Part shown: one piece after another, positions 7,920 to 16,430 of the stretch
How positions within the stretch are numbered: the stretch's first letter is position 1
How the letters are laid out: every line of letters begins with the position of its first letter
From: Opitutia bacterium UBA3151
Lineage (GTDB): Bacteria; Verrucomicrobiota; Verrucomicrobiia; Opitutales; Seribacteraceae
Direction: 5' to 3'
NCBI GenBank assembly: GCA_002364975.1
Contig: DEYT01000012.1
Coordinates: 1 to 28,410 of the forward strand
DNA: 28,410 bases
Translations under genes and position numbers: made by a program
The notes under the pieces: generated by a model
The model's database searches: none
Told to the model about the DNA's origin: nothing
Seen by the model: only the letters and a program-made list of their open reading frames with translations

Positions 7920-9152
7920 ATGAACTCGTATATTTTTATTCTTTTCTCACTTCTTTGCTTTTCAGTTTTCTCCCATGCCAATGATTGGCCAAGCTGGAGA
8001 GGTGAAGACAGAAGTGGTGTTTCCAAAGAAAAGGGCTTACTGCAGTCCTGGCCTGAGGGGGGACCCAAAAAAATTTGGTCATCGGACCAAGCCGGTATTG
8101 GATACTCCGGTTTTTCAGTTTCCGAAGGTGGGCTTTACACCTTGGGAGCATTTGGAAAGGAAGAGCGACTGCTGGCATTCAATGCTTCAACCGGTAAGAG
8201 TGTTTGGTCCTTGAAGCTTGGAGAACTGCTCACCAATGGATGGGGGGACGGGCCCAGAATGACTCCTACGATTGCCGATGGAAAAGTGTATGCTCTTGGG
8301 GGTAAAGGAAATCTGGTTTGCGCGGATGCAAAATCAGGAAAAAAAATCTGGAGTGTTGATTTGGTTGAAGACTTGGGAGGAAAAGTTCCGAATTGGGGAT
8401 ATACAGAATCGGTTCTTCTGGATGAAGGTCGTGTAATTTGTACTCCCGGTGGAGATCAGGGTGCGATCGCTGCCCTGAATGCTGAAAGTGGAAAGGTAAT
8501 TTGGCGTAGTAAAGAGTTTACCGATGAAGCACAATATTCTTCCCCCATCGTAATTTTGAATCGAGGAAAAAAGGAGTATGTTCAACTGGTAATGAAAAAC
8601 TTAGTCGGAATCGAAGCGGACACGGGGAAGCTATCCTGGAAATCTCCTTGGACTGGAAGAACTGCGGTTATCCCCACCCCCATTCATGACGATGGTCATG
8701 TATTCATTGCCACGGGATACGGTGTGGGCTGCAAATTAGTAAAACTCAGCCCGGGTGGCGTTAATGATGTCTATGAAAATAAATTCATGAAAAACCATCA
8801 TGGCGGGGTAATCAAGCACGGTAAATTCCTCTACGGCTACTCTGATGGATATGGTTGGGTTTGTCAGGACTTTAAAAGCGGGGAATTAAAATGGAATGAA
8901 AAGAAGGCTTTGGGGAAAGGTGCAATCGCGTACGCTGACAATCGATTTTATTGCCTAGGCGAGAGCGATGGCAGGGTCGTTCTCATCGATGCCAATCCTA
9001 CGGGTTGGAAATCAAAGGGGGAATTTACGATTACTCCCCAGACAAAACAAAGAAGTTCAAGGGGTAAGGTTTGGACCCATCCGGTTGTCTCCAACGGAAA
9101 GCTATACCTCCGGGATCAAGAATTGGTCCATTGCTATGATATAAGAGGTTAG
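7920..9152 (+). CDS. Secreted PQQ-like beta-propeller protein
   Basis: A 410-residue exported protein with a clear Sec signal peptide (MNSYIFILFSLLCFSVFSHA, probable cleavage after SHA) followed by NDWPSWRGEDRSGVS, the hallmark start of a large Planctomycetes/Verrucomicrobia family of PQQ-type propellers. At least five blade motifs of the form A-D/N-x-x-x-G-K-x-x-W are visible: AFNASTGKSVW, CADAKSGKKIW, ALNAESGKVIW, GIEADTGKLSW and CQDFKSGELKW. There is no lipobox, so it is probably periplasmic. Its function is unknown; such propellers can bind quinone cofactor or be purely structural. I preferred the ATG at 7920 to an upstream TTG at 7866 because only the ATG puts the signal peptide at the N-terminus. 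It converges with sufT, with 13 bp between stop codons. Confidence 0.88.
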   Translation: MNSYIFILFSLLCFSVFSHANDWPSWRGEDRSGVSKEKGLLQSWPEGGPKKIWSSDQAGIGYSGFSVSEGGLYTLGAFGKEERLLAFNASTGKSVWSLKLGELLTNGWGDGPRMTPTIADGKVYALGGKGNLVCADAKSGKKIWSVDLVEDLGGKVPNWGYTESVLLDEGRVICTPGGDQGAIAALNAESGKVIWRSKEFTDEAQYSSPIVILNRGKKEYVQLVMKNLVGIEADTGKLSWKSPWTGRTAVIPTPIHDDGHVFIATGYGVGCKLVKLSPGGVNDVYENKFMKNHHGGVIKHGKFLYGYSDGYGWVCQDFKSGELKWNEKKALGKGAIAYADNRFYCLGESDGRVVLIDANPTGWKSKGEFTITPQTKQRSSRGKVWTHPVVSNGKLYLRDQELVHCYDIRG

Positions 9153-9165
9153 AATCCTCCAGCTA

Positions 9166-9708
9166 TTACAAGCCAAGAACCTTTTTTCCTTCCTCGGAAA
9201 TCATCCGTGGGTTCCAAATTGGATCCCAGACAATTTCGACTTCAGCCGTATCCACCTCTTGCAAGGCAAGAATTCTTTGTTTTGCATCGTCGGCAATAAC
9301 TGGGCCCATTCCACAACCCTGGGCGGTGAGGGTCATTTTTACTGCCACTTTTTTCCCCTGCTCTCCATCTTCAATTTGCAAGTCGTAAATTAAGCCAAGG
9401 TCGACAATATTCACCGGAATCTCTGGATCATAGCAACCACGCATCGCTTCCCAGACTAATTCTTCGCTAAAAGGGCCTTGTTCTTTGGTTGGTTCTTTGG
9501 AACCAAGCACTTCTTTTTTAATTTCTTCCCCAAGTGCATCGAGGGATTCTTCCCCTACCCGATACATACCATTAGGGTCCCGAAGAGTTACGGATCCACC
9601 CAGAGATTGGGCAATGGAAAAGGTGGCCCCCTCAGCCAAGGTAATTTCATCTCCGGCAGGGATAATAGTAGCAACGCAATTCTTTTGCAGTGTGATTTCT
9701 TTATTCAT
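9166..9708 (-). CDS. sufT: SufT-type iron-sulfur cluster maturation protein (MIP18/DUF59 family)
   Basis: A 180-residue cytoplasmic protein. The N-terminal part starts MNKEITLQKNCVATIIPAGD, as in the SufT subgroup, and the C-terminal MIP18 domain carries DPEIPVNIVDLGLIYDL at 94-110, TAQGCGMG with conserved C132, and a closing WDPIWNPRMISEEGK segment. SufT-like proteins help mature Fe-S proteins, especially under high demand. It is not in a suf operon here; its upstream neighbour on the same strand is sppA, 35 bp away, with which it may be co-transcribed. I chose the ATG at 9706-9708 because it aligns with the family; the frame continues 13 codons upstream with a hydrophobic stretch that is probably untranslated. 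Confidence 0.9.
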   Translation of the reverse strand: MNKEITLQKNCVATIIPAGDEITLAEGATFSIAQSLGGSVTLRDPNGMYRVGEESLDALGEEIKKEVLGSKEPTKEQGPFSEELVWEAMRGCYDPEIPVNIVDLGLIYDLQIEDGEQGKKVAVKMTLTAQGCGMGPVIADDAKQRILALQEVDTAEVEIVWDPIWNPRMISEEGKKVLGL

Positions 9709-9743
9709 GATCAAAATGTAAATTATGTAAAGAGTGTGATGAA

Positions 9744-11597
9744 TCAATCAACAAAGCCAAATCCCCGACGATACCAAGGAAGAATCCCATAAGCATGGCG
9801 GGGGTCGTTGAGGACTTGAAGAAAGGATAAGGATCGCTTCATCTCCCGGGTTATCTGACCCAGTACATCCCCGGAGCCTGGGGATGTTTTAATACTCAGG
9901 TCCGAGGATACCGAAAAAATTTCCTCTAATGCCTGCATCGGGGTTTCGACGGCTGGAATTTCCTCTACTCCATAGCCCGGATCGAGCTTGGCCAATTCAG
10001 CCGCTTTTTGAATCGCATCTTGAAGCCCACCAAATTCGTCGACTAGGCCAATTCTTTTTGCGTCCAAGCCGGACCATACCCTGCCCTCCGCGATTCGATT
10101 AACTTTTTTCTCGTCCAAATTTCTGGAATTGGCAACTAGCTTGATGAACTTACCATAAATATCATCCACATATTCCTGAATCATCTTAATTTCAGTTTCC
10201 GTTTTAGGACGAGCTAAAGTCATTACATCGGAGTGCTTATGGGTTTTCACTGCATCCCAATAGACCCCATATCCAGCGGCAAAACTCTTCAAGTTGGGCA
10301 AGAGACCAAAAACTCCAATGGATCCAGTTATGGTCTGTTCCGAGGCAAGTAGATGGTCACATTCCGTTGAAATCCAATAACCCCCGGAAGCGGCAACCGA
10401 GCCCATAGAGACCACAAAGGGTATATTCTCACCTCTTACCCGGCGAATTTCCTGAAGGATCGCATCCGAACCGGAAACACTCCCCCCCGGACTATTGACC
10501 CGTAAAACAATTGCCTTACAGTTCTCATTTGCCCGAGCCTTACGTAAACGGGAAGCAATTTCATGCCCTCCCACCATATTACCGTCATCTCCCCATCCAT
10601 CGACAATCGAGCCCTCCACATAAACTACCTGTACTTTTGGAGTACCTTCCATCAAGCTTTCGGAGATCGCTTTGCTTGAATCCTGACGATCTAGGTATTT
10701 AACAAACTTAATCTCATTGAATCCATATTCTTCATCCGGAGAACCTAGTTCAATCAAGCGATCAATCATTTGATCATAGGGAACCATGTCATCTACCAAA
10801 CCAGCGGCCACTGCGTCTTCAGCCCGGTATAGAAAGTTTTCCTCCAACATCTCCTTGAGGCTGTTAAATTCCATGCCACGATTTTGTGATACCGTAGTGA
10901 GAAAATCCCGCCAGCGGGCGCGGATCAGGCGATTAATTTGTTCCCGGTTTTCCGGACTGAATTCAGTGGAAGTAAAAGGTTCAACCGCTCCCTTGAAATC
11001 CCCGGTTCGGACGACTTGCATCCCAACCCCATACTTGTCCAATGCTTCTCCCAGAAACATGGATTGGCTGGCAAGACCGTTCAGTATTACACTCCCACTT
11101 GGATCAATACTGAGCTGATCGCAAGTGGAATATACCAAGTAATCTAACTGGGAAGGATTACGGGCATATCCAACCACAGGTTTTTTGGAAGTCTTAAAGT
11201 CTTCAATTCCTTTGAGTAATTCGTGAATGGTTGCATATCCACAACCGTAGCCCGAAGGTAAAAAACCTCCCCGAATAAAGAGTGCTTCGACCTTGGGGTC
11301 TTCCTTCGCTTTTTCTAAGGCCTTCAGTACTTCCCATAGATGCAGTTGGGGGGGATTCGTTTTCTCAGTCAGTGCCTGGCGGGTAAGGTCCTCTAGCCTA
11401 AAACCACTTGGGCGATCGGTAAGGTTCATACTCAAGTCAAGGGTCAAGATTGAATCGGAAACATGCTTGGGTTCAACGTCTTTGACTAGGGATGAGATCA
11501 GGGCACCGATCAGGAAGATGGAAAGAATGGCAAATAAAATACTCGATACAAATGTAACTGCCATTCGTTTAAGAATATCCTTCAAAAATGATTTCAT
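9744..11597 (-). CDS. sppA: Signal peptide peptidase SppA, 67-kDa type
   Basis: A membrane-anchored serine protease that degrades cleaved signal peptides in the periplasm; 617 residues, the double-domain form like E. coli SppA (618). One N-terminal membrane segment lies at about residues 13-37. The catalytic dyad is visible: Lys202 in the first repeat (VRTGDFKGAVEPF) and Ser404 in the second (SMGSVAASGGYW), with the oxyanion-side RVNSPGGSVSGSDA motif at 366-379. The start MKSFLKDILKRMAVTF is chosen; an in-frame ATG ten codons upstream (11627) is possible, but its extension is an AT-rich hydrophobic run. An AT-rich sequence, TATATTATA, abuts the start codon. sufT follows after 35 bp. It is divergent from the 484-aa protein. 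Confidence 0.94.
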   Translation of the reverse strand: MKSFLKDILKRMAVTFVSSILFAILSIFLIGALISSLVKDVEPKHVSDSILTLDLSMNLTDRPSGFRLEDLTRQALTEKTNPPQLHLWEVLKALEKAKEDPKVEALFIRGGFLPSGYGCGYATIHELLKGIEDFKTSKKPVVGYARNPSQLDYLVYSTCDQLSIDPSGSVILNGLASQSMFLGEALDKYGVGMQVVRTGDFKGAVEPFTSTEFSPENREQINRLIRARWRDFLTTVSQNRGMEFNSLKEMLEENFLYRAEDAVAAGLVDDMVPYDQMIDRLIELGSPDEEYGFNEIKFVKYLDRQDSSKAISESLMEGTPKVQVVYVEGSIVDGWGDDGNMVGGHEIASRLRKARANENCKAIVLRVNSPGGSVSGSDAILQEIRRVRGENIPFVVSMGSVAASGGYWISTECDHLLASEQTITGSIGVFGLLPNLKSFAAGYGVYWDAVKTHKHSDVMTLARPKTETEIKMIQEYVDDIYGKFIKLVANSRNLDEKKVNRIAEGRVWSGLDAKRIGLVDEFGGLQDAIQKAAELAKLDPGYGVEEIPAVETPMQALEEIFSVSSDLSIKTSPGSGDVLGQITREMKRSLSFLQVLNDPRHAYGILPWYRRGFGFVD

Positions 11598-11681
11598 TAT
11601 AATATATAAAAAATATTGCTTTTTCACTTTCGTCGAAGAAAAACTTTGCCTGTGATGAAAAAGAGCGCAAGTTAGCCCCTG
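11598..11681. promoter_or_regulatory. Divergent promoter region between sppA and the 484-aa gene
   Basis: This 84-bp AT-rich gap must hold the start signals of both divergent genes. On the minus strand a TATAAT-like run directly adjoins the sppA ATG, implying either a very short leader or simple AT richness. No clear -35 box or operator was identified on either strand, and no Shine-Dalgarno sequence precedes either start. Confidence 0.4.
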
Positions 11682-13136
11682 ATGAGTAACGAAGAACTGT
11701 CAGTTGAACGGAAAGCACTTCGGATTAATTTAGATTCCAGCAAGTATGGAACTTTTGCAGAAATCGGTGCGGGACAAGAAGTGGCCCGTCACTTCTTTCA
11801 AGCAGGTGGTGCTGCTGGAACCGTGGCAAAGACCATGTCCGCTTATGACATGAAATTCAGCGATGCTATTTATGGAGAGGCGGGCCGCTATGTATCCCGT
11901 ATGCGGCTTGTACAAATGATGGCACATGAATATGGACTGCTGGAAAAAAGACTTCTTGAGGTGCGTGGATCTGAGACTAATTTCTTTGCCTTTGCCAACA
12001 CCGTTTCTGCGTTAAATTACCAAAAAACGAACGAGTGCCATGGCTGGATGGGGGTTCGATTCCAGCTTGCTCCAAGTGAAGCTTTTCATGATATCATCCT
12101 GCATGTCAGAATGTTGGACCAAGAAAATCGATTACAACAGGAAGCAATTGGAATCCTTGGAGTAAATCTGCTTTATGGTTCATTCCACCTTACTGAAAAC
12201 CCAAATGATTTCATTTGCAGCTTGATCGACGATATCGGAAAGGAACGGGTTGAAGTTGATATGCTTGAGTTCAATGGTCCTCAATTTGATGAAATCGATA
12301 ATCGGATCCTCTGCTTAAAACTCGTAGAAAATGGTTTGTCAGATGCCATTATGTTTGATCGGAAAGGTTTTGTGGTACAAGCCGCAGAAAAACTTTATAA
12401 AAATGCCTGCTTGATTGAGCGGGGAAGTTTCCGACCGGTTACTCAGGTCAATCTGGACATGTTGGAAAACGCGAAATCTCAATTTGTCACTCGAGAAGAT
12501 GTAGAAGAGGAAAATGTGGAAGTTTTTATGGAACTTACCTTAGGGAATCTTCTCACTGAAGGAGATATTGATCACAATGATTTCCTGGCCCGAATCGAAG
12601 TGATTAATGCCTGTGGTTACGGCGTGTTAGTTTCTAATTATTTTGAATACTTTCGCTTATCTGCGTTTTTAAGGAGACATGTTACCAAGCCCATTGGATT
12701 GGTGATGGGCTTAAACAACTTGGCCGATATCTTCAAGGAAGAATATTATTCCAAACTGGATGGTGGAATCCTTGAGGCCTTTGGAATTTTATTCAAGGAC
12801 AATGTAAAGATTTATGCCTACCCCATCGAACAAGAAAATTTCGAGCGCTACCGGAAACAAATTGGTCGTGGAGATAATGTGGAAACCATTGGGGATGAGG
12901 ATGGATTGGTGACGATTGATAACCTACTGGTTGCCCAAAATCTTCGAAACCTCTACAAATATGTCCGGGAAAACGGATTTTTGGTATCGATCGAATCCTG
13001 GAACCGGGAAAATATGCAGTTTTTCTCCAGAGATATTTTAGACCAAGTACGTAGCCGTGCGGATGGATGGAAAAAAAGCTTGCCAGTGTCTGTGGTTGAA
13101 ATGATTGAAACCAAAAAACTTTGGTCCGGAACCTAA
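11682..13136 (+). CDS. Conserved 484-aa protein of unknown function
   Basis: I do not recognise a biochemical function. The protein is cytoplasmic by appearance (no signal peptide or membrane span) and has strikingly conserved-looking motifs: FAEIGAGQEVARHFF at 25-39, GGAAGTVAKTMSAYDM at 42-57, NECHGWMGVRFQ at about 117-128, and QEAIGILGVNLLYGSFH further on. From memory, close relatives of about 480 residues occur across cyanobacteria, Bacteroidota and Verrucomicrobiota, and carry inconsistent automatic names such as nicotinate-nucleotide adenylyltransferase or TonB-dependent receptor; neither fits, since there is no HxGH nucleotidyltransferase motif near the start and no signal peptide or beta-barrel. 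The start ATG has no Shine-Dalgarno sequence. A small methyltransferase-like gene follows after 6 bp. Confidence 0.85.
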   Translation: MSNEELSVERKALRINLDSSKYGTFAEIGAGQEVARHFFQAGGAAGTVAKTMSAYDMKFSDAIYGEAGRYVSRMRLVQMMAHEYGLLEKRLLEVRGSETNFFAFANTVSALNYQKTNECHGWMGVRFQLAPSEAFHDIILHVRMLDQENRLQQEAIGILGVNLLYGSFHLTENPNDFICSLIDDIGKERVEVDMLEFNGPQFDEIDNRILCLKLVENGLSDAIMFDRKGFVVQAAEKLYKNACLIERGSFRPVTQVNLDMLENAKSQFVTREDVEEENVEVFMELTLGNLLTEGDIDHNDFLARIEVINACGYGVLVSNYFEYFRLSAFLRRHVTKPIGLVMGLNNLADIFKEEYYSKLDGGILEAFGILFKDNVKIYAYPIEQENFERYRKQIGRGDNVETIGDEDGLVTIDNLLVAQNLRNLYKYVRENGFLVSIESWNRENMQFFSRDILDQVRSRADGWKKSLPVSVVEMIETKKLWSGT

Positions 13137-13142
13137 AGTTCC

Positions 13143-13781
13143 ATGTATTTGTCCAATCCAAGAAGAATTCAGCTTGTTTTACTCTATTTAATTCGAAATC
13201 CTTGGTTTTTCCCTCGCTACATAAGAGATTGCTATTTCTCCAAAAGTCCACTTCAAAAAAGTCTGCCTTGGTGGGCCTACGAATCGATTGATTGGGTAAA
13301 AAAAAATCTTCATTCCAGCACTAAGGTTTTTGAGTGGGGGTCTGGAGGTTCTACCGTTTTTCTTTCTAGATTTTGTCAAAAGGTGGTATCCATTGAAAAT
13401 AACGAAAAGTGGCTTAAATTGGTTCTTGATGCATTGGATAAAAAATCAATCCAAAATGTTTCGGTTCTTTTAAGAGAGACTAATCTTGCCAGTGAGAGTC
13501 AGTTTAAAAATTCAGATTACCTTAATGCTCTGTCCGAGAAATTCGATTTCATCGTGGTCGATGGTGAAGATTCCTTTGGTCCGGAAATGACATGGAGTGC
13601 GAGAGAAATGTGTTTCAAAAGAGCAGAAGAATGGATCAATCCGAAAGGCTTTATTTTAGTTGATGATTCATGGCGCTATCCGAGAATTAGGAAAATTTCC
13701 AATGCTAATAAAGTACTTCGATTCGAGAGCATAGGACCTTGCCGACAGGGAATTACCACAACGGACCTGCACTTTTATTAA
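13143..13781 (+). CDS. Small SAM-dependent methyltransferase-like protein
   Basis: 212 residues. After about 60 residues without a recognisable domain comes a class I methyltransferase fold: motif I is KVFEWGSGGSTVFLS (61-75), the acidic end of strand 2 is VVSIENNEKW (81-90), and the strand-4 motif is FDFIVVDGED (134-143). FILVDDSWRYP near the C-terminus resembles the corresponding segment of small methyltransferases encoded in surface-polysaccharide loci. The substrate is unknown and no sugar-transferase genes are nearby. Translation is probably coupled to the 484-aa gene, 6 bp upstream. Its stop codon overlaps, tail to tail, the stop codon of the convergent nuclease/phosphatase gene. Confidence 0.72.
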   Translation: MYLSNPRRIQLVLLYLIRNPWFFPRYIRDCYFSKSPLQKSLPWWAYESIDWVKKNLHSSTKVFEWGSGGSTVFLSRFCQKVVSIENNEKWLKLVLDALDKKSIQNVSVLLRETNLASESQFKNSDYLNALSEKFDFIVVDGEDSFGPEMTWSAREMCFKRAEEWINPKGFILVDDSWRYPRIRKISNANKVLRFESIGPCRQGITTTDLHFY

Positions 13782-14689
13782 AAGTCGAAATCTGCATAAA
13801 CCATTCGATGGTCGGAGGCTAGCAGAGTATGGTAACCGTCATAAATTTTTGCAGAATCAGAACGGTAAAATTCTTTCATAGCGGGTGTAATTAAGAGATA
13901 ATCCAAGCGGGCATAACTATCTTGCTTGGCATAATAATGAGTCCAGAAATGTCGATTTTGATCTTCGCAGGGTAGCATCCAGGCAAGCTCCGTATTGTTG
14001 ACTTGAGTAAACCTCCGCAGAGCAGCCGTATTTCTGTGATCATTAAAATCACCTGCGACTATGTATAAGGGGTTGGTACCCGGAGGATATTTTCTTCGAA
14101 TAAAATCACGCATGGCCCGAGCTTCTTTTTCTCTTCTGATATTTGCCTCCGGATCATCCTTTCGCTCAGTCCACTTACTTTTTAAATGTAAATTGAAAAG
14201 GGTCCATACTTGTTGATTGCTGGAAAAACGAAGCTCCAGCAGGCCCCGACTTGGTCTGGTAAGCTCCCCAAAATAATTAAAGCTAAGATCGGAATGCTTA
14301 CTTATAGAAAGAAAAGGGATTTTGGAGAGTACTGCCAAATGCCTTTCTTCCTCCTCATAGGCTCCTTGCATCCAGGAAGAGTGATGAAACTGAGACCCAT
14401 CCGTAACATTTAAATCCATCCATAACTCGTTCAGAAATGGAAGGTCTCCGATTTCTTGGATTAGAAGAACATCTGGATCCACTTGATTGATTATCGAGCG
14501 CAAGGCACGTTTTTCTTTTTCTGGCTTGGGGTAGTCCCTTTTCCACCTTCCATCAATCCATCGGTCCATAAGGAGGTAATTCTGCACATTAATAGAAGCA
14601 ACCCGGACAGAGTCCGAGGCAACAAGTAAATTTAGAACAAATGGTCCAACGACCAAAAGAGCAAAGAGTACCTTCCTAGCCTCGCCCAC
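13778..14689 (-). CDS. Secreted endonuclease/exonuclease/phosphatase-family protein
   Basis: 303 residues with an N-terminal hydrophobic export signal (ALLVVGPFVLNLLVAS, probable cleavage near residue 25) and a full EEP fold. Catalytic and metal-site motifs are in order: ASINVQNY with N34, DVLLIQEI with E79, LFNLHLKSK with H168, IVAGDFND with D214 and N216, ARLDYLLI near 260-267, and ASDHRMVYADF with the SDH triad at 292-294. It should be an active Mg-dependent phosphodiesterase or phosphatase outside the cytoplasm; DNA, RNA, a phospholipid or another phosphoester could be the substrate. Its start overlaps the end of the upstream SHD1 gene by 14 bp, indicating translational coupling. The 3' end overlaps the methyltransferase-like gene by 4 bp. 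Confidence 0.87.
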   Translation of the reverse strand: MGEARKVLFALLVVGPFVLNLLVASDSVRVASINVQNYLLMDRWIDGRWKRDYPKPEKEKRALRSIINQVDPDVLLIQEIGDLPFLNELWMDLNVTDGSQFHHSSWMQGAYEEEERHLAVLSKIPFLSISKHSDLSFNYFGELTRPSRGLLELRFSSNQQVWTLFNLHLKSKWTERKDDPEANIRREKEARAMRDFIRRKYPPGTNPLYIVAGDFNDHRNTAALRRFTQVNNTELAWMLPCEDQNRHFWTHYYAKQDSYARLDYLLITPAMKEFYRSDSAKIYDGYHTLLASDHRMVYADFDF

Positions 14690-16412
14690 GAGAGATATTT
14701 ACTTGGAGTCTTTTACTCTTTGAAATCTCTAACCTGTCCTTGTAATCATCAAAGTTTTTCTGCCGGCGAGCATTGTATGCATCTTCCGTTCGGTGGGATA
14801 AATGAATGCCCTGAAAAGGAAAAACGCCGCTGTAACCTTTCCCCCAAGTGAAATGCATTCCTCGGGTACTGGATGGGGTGACTTTAATCTTGTGAGCTCC
14901 AAAAGGAGTGCCCATGAACTCAGCTGACTTAATCGGATTCCAATCGGTACCTTTTGCTTTTCCTAAGACATCTGTCCACTTATCCATCATATCAATTTTT
15001 TGCCTTTTCGATTCGAGTGGATCCAAATACATTACTCCTGTTCCGACCAAAGGCTCGATTTGTTTAAGGGACATATTGGTCACATTAGGAATAAAATTGG
15101 GCGAGTAGAAAGCTATGGTAAAAGTGGTCGGATACTTTTCGGATCTACTTTCATTAATCTTTCCCCAAAAGCTGAGCCCACGGTGAGAAATTTCTAAGTT
15201 GTATTCAAAAGTTGCCCCATTTTCAAGAGTGCCACTAACCGTGGTCTTCTCTCGGTCTGCAGAGACTTGGGGTGGGCTTTTGAAGGACGCAATCCTTCGA
15301 TCTCTCCAGTCCCAATTTTTCGAATCAGGAGATGGATCATACCAAGCCCTAAAATGAATTTGTAGAGGGCGACGGTCTGCCCGTTCTCCTTCAGCGGTGT
15401 TTTCATCTTCAGCGGCATCTTTTAACCATAAACTAACATGTTTACCGTTTGCACTAAGAGCCACATCGTAGACTGCACTTTCCAAGACGGTGTTGTAATT
15501 TTTCCACTTACCGTCCATGTAACGAGGAAGCCTAGCTTCGGATTTCAATAAACCTTCTTCATCTCGAGTTCCTGCAATATAGGGCCCAAGTCGAGGAGCT
15601 TTCGGGGCCAATTTTATTTTTAGATTTTTCAGTCCTGTTGCCATAGCTTGGGACTCAATGCTTAAACGTTCCCAAGGAATTTCAATGGGACGGTCCGGGC
15701 TTCGTTTCATCAGAACAGTCACAGCTTGTTCACTTGTATCCACAAAGGCTGCTTCAATTTTATTACCATCCGAACTGGTCCAGTCGAGATACCTTTTGAG
15801 GTCCTCGGGCTGGAGTTCGGGAATTTTCAAATTTTTTCTCTCTTTGGCAAGTTTGGCACGAGCTTGATTTTTCTTGTTTACAATCCCCTGTAATTTTTTT
15901 GCTTGAGCAACCGAAGCATCTGAGAGTCGATTCAGTGGAATGGTTTGTTCAATTCGGCCACCACTCATCAATACATTCAGGTCCTCCCCATCGATGGAAG
16001 AGAATTTAGCAAAAATGGTACGTCCGTCCACGCTTCTCCATTCATGTTCCACATCTAGGGCAGAATCATCATTTAATATTTTGGGTAAATTCGGCTTTGC
16101 TGGTTCAGCCGGTGTGGGAACCACGGGTACCGGGGTCGGGGTCGGTGTTGTGGGTGCCTGGCTAGCCGCTGCCGCAAGTTGCTTGGCTAAATTTTGAGAT
16201 TGTGGACTGAAGTAAGAAAGATCGAGGGGGAAATCCTGTCCATTCATTCGGATGGTAAGAAGGGTACCTTCCAATTTGACGAAAGATGCTTGCAGGGTTC
16301 TACCTTCGGTATCTGTCCATGAATAAGATGCGGAGGGAGCCTGGGCAAACGGCTGATGTGTTCCGATTACTAAAGTTATAAATAGAATGAAAAGAATATT
16401 GAAGGGTTTCAT
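14676..16412 (-). CDS. Secreted protein with three SHD1-like domains
   Basis: 578 residues. A signal peptide (MKPFNILFILFITLVIG, probable cleavage after FAQA) is followed by three copies of an SHD1-like small beta fold at about 30-79, 123-175 and 208-262. Each has an aromatic W-T/R-x-x-D/E-G-R/K start, an F-x-x-x-x-x-x-x-x-V/I-x-M core and a P-L/W-x-x-L/F-S end. A Pro/Thr-rich linker (PTTPTPTPVPVVPTP) joins copies one and two. The C-terminal 310 residues form a separate, mostly beta domain that I do not recognise, with many conserved-looking Trp (DSKNWDWRDRRIASF) and a Lys/Arg tail. SHD1-like domains are common in secreted Planctomycetes/Verrucomicrobia proteins and are thought to bind protein partners or matrix. 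It is co-directional with the ExbBD and GlcD genes and overlaps the downstream EEP gene. Confidence 0.8.
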   Translation of the reverse strand: MKPFNILFILFITLVIGTHQPFAQAPSASYSWTDTEGRTLQASFVKLEGTLLTIRMNGQDFPLDLSYFSPQSQNLAKQLAAAASQAPTTPTPTPVPVVPTPAEPAKPNLPKILNDDSALDVEHEWRSVDGRTIFAKFSSIDGEDLNVLMSGGRIEQTIPLNRLSDASVAQAKKLQGIVNKKNQARAKLAKERKNLKIPELQPEDLKRYLDWTSSDGNKIEAAFVDTSEQAVTVLMKRSPDRPIEIPWERLSIESQAMATGLKNLKIKLAPKAPRLGPYIAGTRDEEGLLKSEARLPRYMDGKWKNYNTVLESAVYDVALSANGKHVSLWLKDAAEDENTAEGERADRRPLQIHFRAWYDPSPDSKNWDWRDRRIASFKSPPQVSADREKTTVSGTLENGATFEYNLEISHRGLSFWGKINESRSEKYPTTFTIAFYSPNFIPNVTNMSLKQIEPLVGTGVMYLDPLESKRQKIDMMDKWTDVLGKAKGTDWNPIKSAEFMGTPFGAHKIKVTPSSTRGMHFTWGKGYSGVFPFQGIHLSHRTEDAYNARRQKNFDDYKDRLEISKSKRLQVNISRGRG

Positions 16413-16430
16413 AGATAAATGAATTTTTTG

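Noticed and set aside
7920..9152. BamB (outer-membrane assembly) assignment for the beta-propeller protein
   Set aside because: It has no lipobox Cys, starts with the DWPSWRG family signature, and lacks bam-locus neighbours.
11682..13136. Nicotinate/NMN adenylyltransferase or TonB-dependent receptor
   Set aside because: No HxGH motif near the N-terminus, no signal peptide, plug or barrel pattern; such names in relatives appear to be propagated errors.
12793..13251. Minus-strand open frame of 152 codons across the 484-aa gene end
   Set aside because: Overlaps two better-supported plus-strand genes and has no domain or start signal.
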